A DNA stretch of 64,000 bases, taken from the NCBI RefSeq assembly GCF_009389715.1, contig NC_052392.1, positions 32,585,227-32,649,226 of the forward strand, in the 5' to 3' direction. Of the stretch, positions 1 to 12,477 are shown piece after piece. A program made the position numbers and the translations under genes. The notes under the pieces are model-generated. The model was not told the DNA's origin. It was given only the letters and a program-made list of their open reading frames with translations, and made no database searches. The DNA is from Phoenix dactylifera (lineage: Eukaryota > Streptophyta > Magnoliopsida > Arecales > Arecaceae). The stretch's first letter is position 1; each line of letters starts with the position of its first letter.

Positions 1-3000
1 TATGTAGACTAAATTTTTTTATTATATACTAGATCTTTGCACGTACTATTTATCATATTTTGAAGACCAAGAGGGCCAGTAGTTGCAGAAAATAAGGCAG
101 GGTTTTTTTTCTTTGCTTTTTTCTTTTTTTGGTTTTCCCTTTTGAAAGGGAAACTGTGCATGGAGTCGGCCACCCAGGATTTCTTATAATGAGCAAAAAA
201 ATGGCCCTTGGAAAAGGAAATAATAGTTACATTGAATAAAAAAATTGCCGAACGCGGGCAAAAAGGGCCTAGGATCTCTCTCTCTCCCTCTCTCCAATTC
301 CTTTATACGTAAACTTAGTTTTTATATGATGTGAATTCTGAAGGATTTTTGTATAATGTTTCTTGAGGGCTTTGTGGTTGGCAAGGATTACTGATAGTCT
401 GAAACAAATTTATACAATATTCAAAATGAATTGAGTTTAAGAAGAATGGTTATTAACTATCATCTGTAAAATTTGTTCGTTTTACTAAAATTTATCGTTC
501 TTACATCTGAAAAAAAAAAGTTTAAAGAAAAAGAGATCCTCCCATTTTTCATCAAACATGTTCATGTAAATTATAATAAATATTATCTGATTAAGAAAAC
601 TCACAACCAAGCAATCCTTAAATAGGGTGCGTGGATGGAGTGCTTTGAGCGGTAGAATGTCAGACGTTGTTATAAGGAATGTTTAAATGTGATTGGGAAG
701 ATCACTTGTTTTTGCAAACCAACAAAAGGAGAAAAACAAAAAAAAAAAGAAGAAAAAGAGAAACCAAGTTCGCATTAATGGATGGAGGAAAAAGAAATTA
801 TTAAAATAAAGAACATGAAACCGAGACAAAATGGGAAATTTTCCATTATAATTATAAAAAAGATATATATACAGTATCTTTTTTAACATGGGCCTGGGAT
901 CTCTCTCTCTCTCTCGCCATATATGTGCTGTTTCGAGACAGCTTTCTCAATGGTTTGAAGGCCACATCAAGCAATTGCAGCAGTAAGTATCATCAACCAG
1001 ATTCATACTAAAAGCTTCTTCAGTGGTTATCAAAAAGCAACAGGCATTGATCTTGAGCTCTTTTCGGATTGTCACAGATCTTGTTGCTTGCTCTAATTGC
1101 AACCCATGCTCTTGGACCAACTTATATTGTAAGCTTTCGTTGCTGAAAGATCACCACTCTTGAGCTTATTCGGATCTCCTTAGGACCACTAAACTCAAAG
1201 ATAGATTGAAATGTAACAAATTCGGAAGTAAATTTTTCCATATCGAATATAGTTGGATATGGACATTCTGATCAAATGACATAATATTTGCATTGAGTAT
1301 TGATTTATCTTCCACTGCTAAGTAGCATATAGAGATATGGTGGAGGTTGCTTCGGCAAACTAAAGTTACTAAACTCTTGAAGAAGACCACCAAGAACAAT
1401 GAAATGATGCATGTATATTTAGCAAAATACCCAATGGAATCCATACAAGTGATATAATAATCGTAAATTTCCTTGGCTTAAGAGAGCCCATAATTGCCTA
1501 ACTAGTGTCGTAGCTTTACTATTCCTTCATCATGCGATACAAAAGTTTGAGATTTTAGAGCTCAGCTTCCTTCTACTTTCTCTCTTTTCCCCCTTTGTTT
1601 TTTTTCACCATTCAAGAACTCGTCAAACAACCACAGACGTGTCAATGCTCCCTCTCCCTCTCCTCCCATTTCCCAAGCACTCATCTCTGCATTCCTTCCC
1701 TCCCTCTTTCTCCGCAAGACCTTGAAGCAGTTGAAGATGATGAGGTACATTTGGCCACAGCTCGTAGCATTTCAAGCCATATTAGTTGGGAAGGGGGGAG
1801 AGAGGTGGTTTAGGAGTGCAAGAGGAGCACTGTTGTGGTGATGTCATATCAAGGAGTCCTTCGATGGTGTTGAAGGACTCGAAAAAAAAAATAAAAAATA
1901 AAATCAATGCCATGAAGTTTAGATGTAACTACAATTTAACTAGTAACCTTCATCATATCACAGCTGGTGGCAGCTCAATTCAAAAGTTTTAAGTCCTACT
2001 CTAGAGTTTTAGACAGCATAGGAAAAAAAAAAGAGCATGCTGAGGCATCTTCCTAAAAGAATATTTCCATAATATCGAATAGAAGGGGATAAGCGATCAT
2101 GGACCATAATACAGACATACTTGATATGACCAAAAGGATCTTCATTAACAACTCGGAATTAACTGTGATAGATTTACCCTTTTGATGTCTTTTCGATGAA
2201 GAAAAGAAATTAAAAAAACCTACTTCTTTTATCAAGAGATGATTCAATATCTTCACAGAAATTGTTTAAGTTTTTTTTTAAAGTACAATAATTGCTCACA
2301 CAGCTCGAGCTTAAATACAGTCAACAGAGTAAAAAAAAAAAAGAAAAAAAGAAAGAAAGAAAGAAGATGGCGTAAAGGGGAAAGGGCAGCTACATAACGT
2401 ATCCAAAAGATCCCTCTCAAATACTGAGCAGCAATGAACGGGAGCAAAAAAAGACTAGACCTTTCCAATGACACATCTTCTTATAACATTGAACTAACTA
2501 TAGGAGATTGACAGAATACGGCTTACCTTCTTGATATGCTAATCCATTCAAGATTTTTTTTTTGGAGGGTGGTCAAAGACACAAACCAAAAGAGAAAATC
2601 CTATATTATCAAGAAGCATATCACCTTTAAATCTTAAGCTCCTCCCTGTTACTTCTCAGTCATACTAACTTGAAATTTTGCTCAAGCCCAAAAGGATAAG
2701 CTTGCCCTCAATAGGGAGACGGGGAAACAAACTTGCACTAAACGGCATCCGAAATTACCACATAGGCATCATGCTCTAAGAACTGAGACAAGAAATAGTA
2801 TCTAAGAACAAGAACCTAGCAACCATTATGCATCATTCAAACCTTTTATCCATGTCGGCCAAAGAAAAATGCCAAGCCTCTGCAAATTATCACTACTATT
2901 TATTTATTAGCTAGGGGAAGAGATTTCCCATCCATATAGAACAAAAGAAGCGAATTTTTTAATTTAGAGTATGAAATCCATGAACTACCAGCAATACAAC

Positions 3001-3227
3001 CAGAGACAACAAAACAATAACCCAAGCATCCCAAAAGCAGCATGTTTCCAGTTATATTCAATTTTAAGCTTAATCAAAAGGCAGAATCCAATTCCCCTGC
3101 TTCCAGTTTCAAACCACAAGGAAGAACTAACCCAAATGACCAATTAGAGGATCCCAAGGAAAAAAAAAAGAAAAATATGGTAAAGATGGAAACTTTCCTA
3201 ATGGGAAGAGGGAGAGCAGCAGGAAAG
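1..3227. other. AT-rich intergenic region, no supported gene
   Basis: This stretch is AT-rich with many poly-A/T runs and short CT runs, for example CT at about 901-915. Only short open frames of low-complexity composition are present, with no recognisable domain. The left part may hold 3' UTR sequence of the neighbouring TIC20-like gene, which reads leftward and ends at 3228. Confidence 0.6.
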
Positions 3228-3845
3228 TCACATGACCTGGCGCTCGGCAGCGTCGGCGACGATAGGCAGCCTGGGGACCAGGCCCAGGATGCAGGAGGTC
3301 GAGCCATAGACCAAGGAGATGAGGAGGAAGAAGAAGACGGTGCTGTCGACGCTCTGGAGGAGCTCGAGGGGGAGGCCTTGGCGGGGGTTGAAGGTGCGCT
3401 CGAGGAGGTCGGGGAAGATGAGGAGGACGTCGAGGACGATGGCCTGCATGGTGTTGAAGCGGACGTAGCGGCTGAAGGAGGGGTTGCGGACGACGGCGAA
3501 GTAGAGGGTGAGGAAGAGGAGGAAGCCGTTGAGAGGGGAGGAGCGGAAGAGGCGGATGGCGGGGAGGAGGGGCTGGAGGAGGACCTGGAAGGCCGGGAAC
3601 TGGGCCAGGACGTACCGGCCGTACTGGACGCCGTCGAGGAAAGGGTAGAGGTAGCAGGCGGCGGCGAGGATGCGGTTGGGGGGGTCGGCGCCGGAGTCGC
3701 TTTTCTTGGCCCGGGTGGCGACGGCGGTGCGCGGCCCGCGGCGAAGGAAGACCTGGGGGCGGGGGAGGGAGAAGGTTTTAGGGGAGAAGAAGAAGGAAGG
3801 GGGGAGATGGCGAAGAAGGGAGGAGGAGAGGAGAGAAGAAGCCAT
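3228..3845 (-). CDS. TIC20-V: TIC20-V-like chloroplast inner-envelope translocon protein
   Basis: Single-exon gene for a 205-residue protein. TIC20 proteins are multi-pass inner-envelope proteins of the chloroplast protein import machinery. The N-terminal 45 or so residues are rich in Ser, Leu, Pro and Arg and lack acidic residues, as in a plastid transit peptide. The mature part contains DPPNRILAA (54-62), a YLYPFLDGVQYGRYV segment (65-79), the family signature RYVRFNTMQA (126-135) and a C-terminal PRLPIVADAAERQ (191-203). About four hydrophobic segments are visible, near 60-75, 105-122, 132-146 and 168-190. From memory of the family, the match is closer to plant TIC20-V than to TIC20-I or -II. 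The ATG sits in GCCATGG directly after a (GA)n leader. Base composition is extremely GC-rich compared with the flanks, typical of monocot genes with a 5' GC gradient. The gene looks intact. Exact isoform is inference. Confidence 0.9.
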   Translation of the reverse strand: MASSLLSSSLLRHLPPSFFFSPKTFSLPRPQVFLRRGPRTAVATRAKKSDSGADPPNRILAAACYLYPFLDGVQYGRYVLAQFPAFQVLLQPLLPAIRLFRSSPLNGFLLFLTLYFAVVRNPSFSRYVRFNTMQAIVLDVLLIFPDLLERTFNPRQGLPLELLQSVDSTVFFFLLISLVYGSTSCILGLVPRLPIVADAAERQVM

Positions 3846-3850
3846 GGCTG

Positions 3851-3873
3851 CTCTCTCTCTCTCTCTCTCTCTC
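3851..3873. repeat. (CT)n microsatellite in the 5' leader of the TIC20-like gene
   Basis: About 11 CT units lie immediately upstream of the TIC20-V-like start codon, so the transcript strand reads (GA)n. GA/CT tracts are frequent in plant leaders and core promoters. Confidence 0.95.
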
Positions 3874-3890
3874 GCTGTTGTTATGGAAAA

Positions 3891-3900
3891 TTTTATATTA
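3891..3900 (-). promoter_or_regulatory. Candidate TATA box for the TIC20-like gene
   Basis: On the minus strand the sequence reads TAATATAAAA about 46 bases upstream of the ATG. This would put transcription start inside the (GA)n tract and give a leader of about 20 bases. Position-based inference only. Confidence 0.4.
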
Positions 3901-6274
3901 GAGGATAAGGGTGGAAACTGGGAAGGATTTTTTTATTATATATTTTTTTTCTAGGAATTGGGGCACAGGGCAAAAAAAAAAAAAAAAAAAAAAAAAGAAA
4001 AAAAAAGAAGACCATGCTCACCCACTCTTTAGGTTTAGGTGGGCTTCAAATGGGTTTGCTTTTAAACTTTGACAACTTGGGTAACCTGAACTCAATATGA
4101 TTCTTACGATACGTATCCTAAGCCATATCTAACATGTAATTTAGGGCATTCGGCTTAGATTGATTTTAAAGTTTGAGTTGCTCATTGTAAGATCTGAAAA
4201 CACAGCATCACGAAGAGAGCTAGACTTGTTCATGTGCTAGGTTGGATCGACCTTTGCGCGTAGGTCAACACAATTTACTTAGGCTTGGATAAGCCTTGCA
4301 TAGGCTTCGAGCTTCAATTCTAGTCTCAAACTTCATGATTATTTTTATTTTTTAAAAAAATAAAAAATACTAAATATAAATATTTAATTATTGTCAACAA
4401 TTTATGATATATCTATTATCACATTATATTCACTTACCAATAATAGTTATTTACTAAACCTTTAGACAAAAAAAAAAAAGCCAAGGAGTGGACCCAAACC
4501 TAAGCTCAACTCGTTTATCAAATGGGCCCGGCCTACTAAGCCTACAATCTTTGGCAGAAACTCGCCCAAAGGGCTTTGCGCTCGAGTGAATCAGGCAGGC
4601 CACCCAACCCATGAATAAGTCTACCTTTAGCCTTGAACCAACCAAAATAAATCGAAGCTTTAGAAAATAAAAATGAACTAATTAGCTGCTTGTATTTCCA
4701 ATTATGACATTAGAATTGACATCTATCCAATTACAGGCAGATAAACAAGCCTCGCTGGTCTTTGAGAGTTAAAATATGAGAAAACAAATGGTTGAAAACC
4801 AAGAGGAGTTCAAAATTGAAACTATGTCAAAAATTTTTGAGTTAAAATATTTGGAGTTAGGTTAGGTTTTGGTTGATAGCTAGACCAAATTAAGTTAATA
4901 TTGCATATCTGGTTAGTCAGTTTGAGCTCAAGTTTTCTAAGCACAAGATCAAGTTTTGTTTCTAGTTAATCGTCATGAGCATGGTTTTTCTTGCTGTGGA
5001 CCTTGACTTCTAGCCTACAAGGATATTATAATATGAGGTTCCTTGAAGAACTTGGGTGGAGTATTTGGACGGGAGAAAGAACATGGGCATTATAAGCAGG
5101 GTTGATTCACACAAAATTATAGGCGAACAGATGCATCTAGTCCTATTTGGATCACCAGCACTCTATTTGAGTATTGCTTATTCTCTATAAAAAAAGTATG
5201 ATCTGATCAAGAAATATTTTTTTCTGCGACCCATTTAACTTGAAGTTTTTTTTTTTAAAAAAAAAAATTAAAACATGGTCAAAAGTAGAATCTAGGTGTC
5301 ATTTTCTTTCATTAATAAACAATAATAGTGAGCTATAAGTCTCTATTTATACCAGTGGCATTTGTCCTTGTAGGTCTTAAAAGAGCCTATATCTTTTATA
5401 AATAGATATGACTAGTAAAAATAATCATAGAAAAACTAAAACCTCATATGAGGTACATCTAGACTTCTATGTTAATTCTTTCTAATTGAGAGATATACCT
5501 GGTCAAAACTTTTATTGATCTTTTTTTTTTTTTTGTGGCCAGTTCATTTCGAGATCCAAATTATGAAATTTGATCTTGATGGCTTGGTATGCCACATTCT
5601 TGTAGGGTGGTGCCACATGGTAGAAGTCAAAAAATTATCCGATTTTCAAAAGCAGGTATGTCAATCAAATACTATATAGACAAGCTAGGACCTTTGAAGT
5701 TTGATGTGCGACTCAGATTTTTGATGGGATGATCTGACTCCCGTATGTGTTCAGTCCCCTCCCACAGTAACTAGAGTGATTCTCATCGGGTCTAGTGATC
5801 TTTTTAGCTTCTGAGTAGATTTTTTTTTTTTTTTGACATTTTCTACTTCTAGAAGCACTTTTAGAAGATGTTACCAAACAGTTTTTTTTTTTTTTTTCTT
5901 TAAAAGTCATAAAAGCACTTTTTTAAGGCAATGCCAAACATGCCCGAAGGGAGGCAGCGATCCACTTTTCAGATGATTTCAAATAACCATTCATACATTG
6001 ATAAAATCTGACCGTGGGCCAGGCTTTGATCCATGGTTTATCAACTTTTAACAGTCCTTGTAAACCTGAAAGTATGGGTCAGAGTTCTGGGCCAACTCAT
6101 ATGATAACTTTTGAAGCGCATTTTTTGTAGGCCCATGAATTTGGGTAAGCATTATAAGAGTAGTGGGCCTTTTCAATTTGAACCACATTGGGATCAACAT
6201 TGTTTTCCAAATATTAATGCGCCGGAGTATGAATATAGCTTTTACCCGACTCATATTATATATTTTCAGGTGTG

Positions 6275-6305
<31 letters not shown>

Positions 6306-6340
6306 GGTTACACCATAGTCATAAGTTAGGATTTGAAGTA
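3901..6340. other. Intergenic region without a supported gene
   Basis: AT-rich DNA with a long poly-A tract near 3972-4008, several poly-T tracts and a (GT)n run at 6270-6289 followed by poly-T. No ORF shows a recognisable domain. Confidence 0.55.
6270..6289. repeat. (GT)n microsatellite
   Basis: About 10 GT units followed directly by a T tract to about 6305. Confidence 0.9.
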
Positions 6341-6344
6341 CTCA

Positions 6345-6780
6345 TTTGGTTCGTAGGAATAATTTCTCCTCACTGGAATATTTTTTTCTAATAACATGAT
6401 GCTCGAGCATATGATGCCTGAAAAAGTAGTTTTTGAATGTTTGGTTGACCATAGAAATATGTCGTGGCTTACGTTTGGTAGAGTATCTACTTTTCTCGAA
6501 ATTTATATAAAATACCTATCATGCCTTTAATAAAAGAAAAAAATTTATCCCATTTTATCTAAAAAGTTTAAGAGCACTTTTAGAAAAAAAAATTATCTCG
6601 ATTCTCAGTGGGAACTGAACTTTCTCATATCTCATATAAGTTTTTCTTTTTCATTAAATATTAGAAAAGCTACTTTTCTATCTCTCTTTTATTTAAAAAA
6701 TCCAACCAAATATAAAACAACTTTTTTTTTTTTTTTGACCACACTTTTGTTCCTTCTCTTCGCGAGCCAAATAAGTCCTA
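6345..6780. mobile_element. Decayed Tourist-like MITE candidate
   Basis: The left end reads CTCATTTGGTTCGTAGGAA. The right end, reverse-complemented, reads GGACTTATTTGGCTCGCGAAG. These are imperfect inverted repeats of the same GGGCTCGTTTGG-type terminus seen in the intact MITE at 62419-62899. The interior has the same kind of content, with CTTTTCTC-like and AAAAGTTTAAGAGC motifs. Ends are approximate and no clean target duplication could be fixed. Confidence 0.5.
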
Positions 6781-6789
6781 AGTATGGTT

Positions 6790-9780
6790 AGACTTCTAGG
6801 GTTGGCGTCATAACAAGGTCAGGTAATATATAAAGTAATGGATGATGCATTGGTTTGGGTTGGGCCACAGAGGAGTAGGTCATGGAATCAGTGAGTCCAG
6901 AGACGGCTTATGTGACCTGAAATTGGGTTGGGTGGAGTATGGGTGAAGGTTTCATTTATTGGTTGTTATGGAACTTGATCTAACTCAAATCAAACCGTAC
7001 TTGACTCAAGTTGGCCCAATGTTCAATTTGCATGCATCCACTTGGTGGGCGTGCATGCAGCGTTATGTATTGACATGGCAATTTGTGCAGCTGGGATTGG
7101 ATCATTTGTTCAGCGTGTGGCTAATAAATTAATGCATGGATCCTTGAATGCATCAGTTCCTATAGGAATTGGCCTCCTCGGAGTGGTTGTATTTATTTCT
7201 CCAAACAAGGCAATTTTGGTGTTTGATGAAATGAGACATCGCACGTTGCACTATTTGTAAGGACCTATGCGGGTGCGTGTTTTGTCCTACATCGATTATT
7301 CGCTAGGTAGATTTTGGGTACTTATACAGGATTACGAAACCCAAATAATATCTTCCAGCTAGCCATTTTAGGTGAGGTTCTAAGTTGTTACACTACTTTG
7401 CAAATGGATTGCTATAACTATTCATGGTAGGAATCATGTACTGTAGGAGGCAGTTGGAGAGAGATGAAGGGAGGGAAAAGAGTCTGCAAAACGGCTGCCT
7501 TTTAAAAGGAGGTTTTGCTCATCGCAAATGGCTCCATTGGAAGTAGTTTAACCTAATATGTACCATGGACAACAAAGCCTAGAATGGTCAAAGGCATGGC
7601 TTTTTTTATGCCTTTGTTGATAAGAGTGACATAAAAGAACAACGAACTGAAGATCAGATAAGTTGGAAGGAGAAAGATTGGAGGAGCAAAGATGTGTCGA
7701 CACTCGAACATAAATTTCCATCGACTTCATATAGTTGAAATGTATGCAGTCGTCTATTTTGCAAGAATTAGATAAACTTAGCACTCAAACTTCATGTCAT
7801 CTCAAAAACTAAGTAACACGGTATGCTTAATATGAAAGATGGCAAGATTATCAAGCCAGGTCAATGAGGATTACTTGTTACAATTTACAACCATGTGTTT
7901 GTGGTCCTTTGACTTGACTGAAGGCCCTCATCAATCATACAAAATAATGAAGATATCCAGCAGCTAATAGCGAAATCACACAACTAAATGCAATACGCAA
8001 CTAGCTATAGCTTCTTAAGATAAATACCAATCTATCGTCCCATTTTTTTTCCAGACATAGCCGATCTGATTGCCACCTTCGATGACGAGGCCGAAAAATT
8101 TCCATTTTCTTTTTCGTAATGCATTTATTTTTCGCTAATAAGTATGAGTTTTCTTCAGCACATGAGTGCACTATCTCGAGCCTCATGCTTCTAGAGCCAG
8201 GTCAGACCCAATTGGCTTCTAACAAAAAAGAACATGAGAAAGAGCACATGCTCACCATTTTGGTTTTTGATGGCTTCTTCTTAGCTTTGTTTCATCTACT
8301 TCTTAGTTTCCATTAAACTAAGTTGCTTTAGCTTTGCAAGCAGGATTCCGGGAATTTCTAATTGCTAAGCTATATATATTTCCAACAAGCAGAAGAAGCA
8401 GCAATTATGAGCATATAGAACAGAGAAAAAGAGAGAAAGAAAAGGCATCGTATAGGCATGATTCCTTGGGCCACTAGAAACTGAAACAACTTTCGTAGGC
8501 CGTTTTCTCCTGGCACAAGCAAGCGTCATGGTTTCCTTGCTGTAAAGCGAGCTTATTATGAGGCAGTTACGAACTATATAGCTTTATACTGGAGGTTGGA
8601 CTAGAGAATATCTATTCTTTTAACTAAAATTCTAAGGTCGACCATCCTTTTCCATCTTGCCTCCACTGGTTACATGTGTAGTTGTATACTTTAAAAAAAC
8701 AAAGAGAAAAAAGGTTGGAACTGAATAATGGCAGCTAGTGGTCAGAATATTTGAAGTTCTATTTCTTCACACCAAGGTTCGCAGCCAGGAGAACAGGAGC
8801 ATTTCCTACTTCATCTTCTTCTAATTAGATATGTTAAATTAGCATGCATTACTATTGTCCATTTGATGATCGCCTCATGCACCTTCAAATGCAAGTTTCC
8901 TGTAACAAAATAGATTACGTAATTAAAAAGCAGCAGTAGATTGAGTTGCTTCTTTTGTTGCATAATATTCCAACAAAATACTGTGGATGGATGGTGCAGT
9001 CTTACCATCTCCTCTTCGAGACATTTTGCTTTTAAACTCTTGGGAATGTATTATACGACTCATCTAATTTTTTTAAGAAAAAAGAGTAAAAAAGGATTGC
9101 GTAGCAAGAATGGATGGAAGTCTATTTGAATATCTGATGATGGTGAGATTGGAACTAGGTCCCTTCCAAGAGAGTTTACCAATTGTCACTTTTCTTTAAA
9201 AAAAAAACCAATTGCCACCCTCAAGCAATCCTTTTTTAACTGCCATTTGTTGCAGTTGCCCGCAAGCTTAGATTGAAAATTAAGATTTGTCATCTAATGA
9301 AGCGGGCGGAATATGTTTTAAAAAGTTTCACATATGTACTTCTAAAGCATTTAATTTATATATTACGTATTGAGACATTTGACTAAATAAGCGTTCGAGT
9401 TCTCTTTTGCTCACACTAGAGCTTGAGAGGACCTATTTGCAGATCACAACATTCCATGATCATTTATTTTGAGATTTTAGAAAAAATAATGTTTAGTAAC
9501 AAATTTGCTTTGGCTTCGTCAGCAGGCAGAATTGCAAGAAGCACAAGAAAGAGCTTAGTGGAAAATCATTGTCGCCCAAAAAATCACTAAAGCAGTAGAA
9601 AGCCAGGATCTCAAATCTCTCTCCAAACTTTCGACTTGCAACATCTCTCATTTCTCTCTCATTAGTTTGCCATTTCCAGATGTTACGTGTATCCAAGATG
9701 GTAGCTGATGTTAGCTAGTATTCCCTTTTTGTCATCACCTCCCTATGTATTGCTTTCCACGTTCATTTTCTTCTACCTAT
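6790..9780. other. Intergenic region without a supported gene
   Basis: Mixed-composition DNA. The longest open frame (7042-7260, plus) has no recognisable motif and no support as a gene. No repeat structure stands out. Confidence 0.5.
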
Positions 9781-9787
9781 CTTACCT

Positions 9788-10160
9788 TAAAGGACATATT
9801 TGGTTCATAAAAAAAAAAGTTGTTTTTGTATGTTTGGTTAGAGTACCTTATGCTTGATTAAGCATCTACTTTTTTGAAAAAAATTATTTAAAATTATTTA
9901 TTATATATTTAACATAAAAACTATTTATCCCATTCTATCTTTAAAAGCTTAAGGGCATTTTTAGAAATTTTTTTTTCTAATTCTCAGCCAGTAGAAATTC
10001 GACTTTCTGATTATATTCATATAAGTTTTCCTTTTCCATAAAATGTATGAATCTTATTTCTATAAAAAAAACTATTCCTTTATTTATTTTAACAAAAACT
10101 TCAACTAAATATAAATTTTATTTTTATTTGTTTGTTAATTCTAACCAAACGAGTTCTAAA
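9788..10160. mobile_element. Decayed MITE candidate
   Basis: The left end contains AAGGACATATTTGGTTCATAA. The right end, reverse-complemented, contains TTTAGAACTCGTTTGGTTAG. The inner segments share CATCTACTTTT and AAAGCTTAAGGGCATTTTTAG motifs with the element at 6345-6780. It therefore looks like a second, more eroded member of the same family. Boundaries are approximate. Confidence 0.45.
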
Positions 10161-10349
10161 TAGCAACAACCACTGATCCACAACATCCACAGGGCCATTC
10201 TATAAGCACAATTGGTTACAGGGTGAGTGCATTATTCGTAGCCACCCACAATCTTACTCAGGGGTGGCCCAAAAGCTCATCTTACCGCTTTAACCTCCCG
10301 CGAGAGAGAGAGAGACAAAATTTGTGACTTATAGTTAGGTACCACGTTC

Positions 10350-10800
10350 GGAGAGTTGCAATTTTAAGCCAATGAATTCCTCTGAGACCCCAGCGGGCAT
10401 AAAGCTGAAGCCATGCTTCGGTCCTCACTTCGGACCGCAACTTGCCCGACTTCATTATATTTTATCATGATTAGCAGTCCGGACTCTGATCCAGTGCAGA
10501 GCTCACCGGTCCCCACCCATCGCCACCCGACACGTACTCCCAGCCTCACCGAACGACACTATTCCGCCACGTGCCGTTCGTACAAAAGCCCGTCCCGCCA
10601 TTCTCTCTCGCCCACCCGTTCGGAATCTTCAAATTAATTGATAAAATAAAAAGCCGACAGGGACGCGGCAAACCCCCGCCGGCCGCGGATTCCCTGCAGC
10701 ACGCATCGCGATTCGATGAAGAGCGCTTCAAGATTCGTGCACTGCCGGGAGCACGTGGCGATCTCCCATTCGCTGGCGAGGCCTGACGGAGATTAAAATT
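10350..10800. other. GC-rich island with no assigned gene
   Basis: This block is much more GC-rich than its flanks and stays open in several frames on both strands. It contains CACGTG cores near 10569 and 10754. It could be a promoter or first-exon remnant. No protein domain was recognised, so no gene is called. Confidence 0.35.
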
Positions 10801-10916
10801 GCTGCATCGGATCGCCCACCGCGCATCAACTCCAAAAGTTCCATAAAGGAAAGATGGTGGCCGCCCAATCGATGGCTATTTTAATACCATCCCCACCAAT
10901 CTATTTCGCATGCTAT

Positions 10917-10940
10917 ATTATTATTATTATTATTATTATA
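10917..10940. repeat. (ATT)n microsatellite
   Basis: Run of about eight ATT/TTA units. Confidence 0.9.
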
Positions 10941-10997
10941 TTTAGGTACAAGTAACAAAAAGCAGCATACAAAATCAAAAAACATAACGGCACTGTA

Positions 10998-11190
10998 TCA
11001 CGAGTCATCCATATAAATCTTAAAAAGGTTATGAGCTGCATAGAAAACAATCCAGTCTGCTATACTGTTTGCTTTTCTGTAAACGTGCGTGGCCTGTTGG
11101 AAGCCACAATTCTTCAGTAGTCTGTATATATCAAGAAGCACTAGTCTGTTCTTGTCTGCATATTTCTGATTCCGAATCACTATAATTGAG
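10998..11190 (-). pseudogene. LINE-type RNase H domain fragment
   Basis: The minus-strand reading contains LLDIYRLLKNCGF, then HVYRKANSIADWI and a following YAAH. This matches the last helix region of the plant RVT_3 (RNase H-like) domain found at the C-terminus of non-LTR retrotransposon polyproteins, where H-x-x-R-x-x-N-x-x-AD is characteristic. Only about 60 residues survive and no reverse transcriptase is adjacent, so this is a relic. Confidence 0.6.
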
Positions 11191-11292
11191 TCGTCCTCGA
11201 AAATGAGTTATATGCTATATAATAATGATCGCGATCGTCACAGCTGAGCCTTCCTTGAAAATGAGTCGTATGCTATATTAACAACGATGGCT
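11187..11292. repeat. Short direct duplication
   Basis: A segment reading TGAGTCGTCCTCGAAAATG then TATGCTATAT (from 11187) is repeated with changes from about 11245 (TGAGCCTTCCTTGAAAATG). The copies are about 58 bases apart, a two-copy diverged tandem repeat. Confidence 0.7.
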
Positions 11293-11299
11293 GACCTTA

Positions 11300-12168
11300 G
11301 CGACTACAACAACTAAAATGGGACCAGAAATGGATGAGTTTGGTGAGTGGGCCCGGACTCAAACCCACGCTCGAATTGGTGGGAGCGGAAGGGGACTTCC
11401 CGCGAAAAGGAATCATTAGCGGGCAACTTCCAGCGAAAAGACCATATTAGTGGACTCGACCAAACAACTAAATCCGGCAAAGTCTTCAACGGAGACGCCA
11501 TCCGAAGTGCAGATTTCAGCCCGTGACACGATTTTTGTCACCATCATCGTCGCACCACCAGGCGCACCCACATAAAAAAGTCTACCATCATGATAGCAGA
11601 AGTGGTAAGCGACCATCCTGCGTCATTATAATACTTGTTAAAAATGGCGTTCAGGGTTGAAGTGATGGCCATTAGAGGACCCCAATATCTGAATTCAATA
11701 AACTATAAAGTAATCATTTGACACGGCATGTACCGCACTGCAAGATTTATTTTATGAGCAAGCGATTAGATCTTAATTTTTGTTACTATATCTGCTTGAG
11801 TTTACAAGATGTCCCTGTTGGAAGTGTTTATTATATGAAATAAGATAAGAGAAAGTGTATATGAAAGATGGCACAAAATGTTACAAACAATAAACAGAAC
11901 AAGAGTTGAATCAATCTATGAAATGCGAGGATATTGTAAATGTTTCTGATAAGTTATAACATAGATTGGAGTCACAAAACAGCAAAGAAAAATTTTTAAT
12001 ATGAGAGAAAACTAGGTTGAGGGATTTTGGAGACAAAATTCTTGGAGATGACGATGGTGAGGGAACGGACCCTTCCACAAGACCCCTGTATCCTGATTAA
12101 CAACTGACATCTCTCTATTTCAATCTGCTGTGTTGTACATGCAGCTGGTATTTCCCTGCAATGGGCTG

Positions 12169-12222
<54 letters not shown>

Positions 12223-12400
12223 ATCACCCTCTATACAAGAATCAATTTTTTTTTTCTTTGAACAGTATAAATAAAGTTATCTCATATTATAAATATGTGT
12301 ATTTACCAGTTGCATCAGAAGAACACCTCCAGCATGAGCTGACCTCCTCCAATTTTCAAACCTCTCCTTGAAGCAAACCTCCTCCACTGTAATCAGTTGG
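11300..12400. other. Intergenic / 3' flank of the RRT1-like gene
   Basis: No gene is seen. The stretch ends with a long (CT)n tract at about 12177-12219 and probably includes the 3' UTR of the gene that ends at 12478 on the minus strand. Confidence 0.5.
12177..12219. repeat. (CT)n microsatellite, about 21 units
   Basis: Uninterrupted CT dinucleotide run about 260 bases beyond the stop codon of the RRT1-like gene. Confidence 0.95.
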
Positions 12401-12477
12401 GTCCAATGGAGACCTCTTTGGAAAAAGGATATAGATTTGCTGCATTTATGAAAGAATAGGGAAGGGTTCCAATAATT

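Noticed and set aside
3042-3908. Plus-strand 288-codon open frame, very acidic
   Set aside because: It is the antisense shadow of the GC-rich TIC20-V-like CDS; composition is Glu/Gly/Ala low complexity, with no domain.
7042-7260. Plus-strand 72-codon hydrophobic frame
   Set aside because: No domain, no conserved motif and no neighbouring exon signals that I can support.
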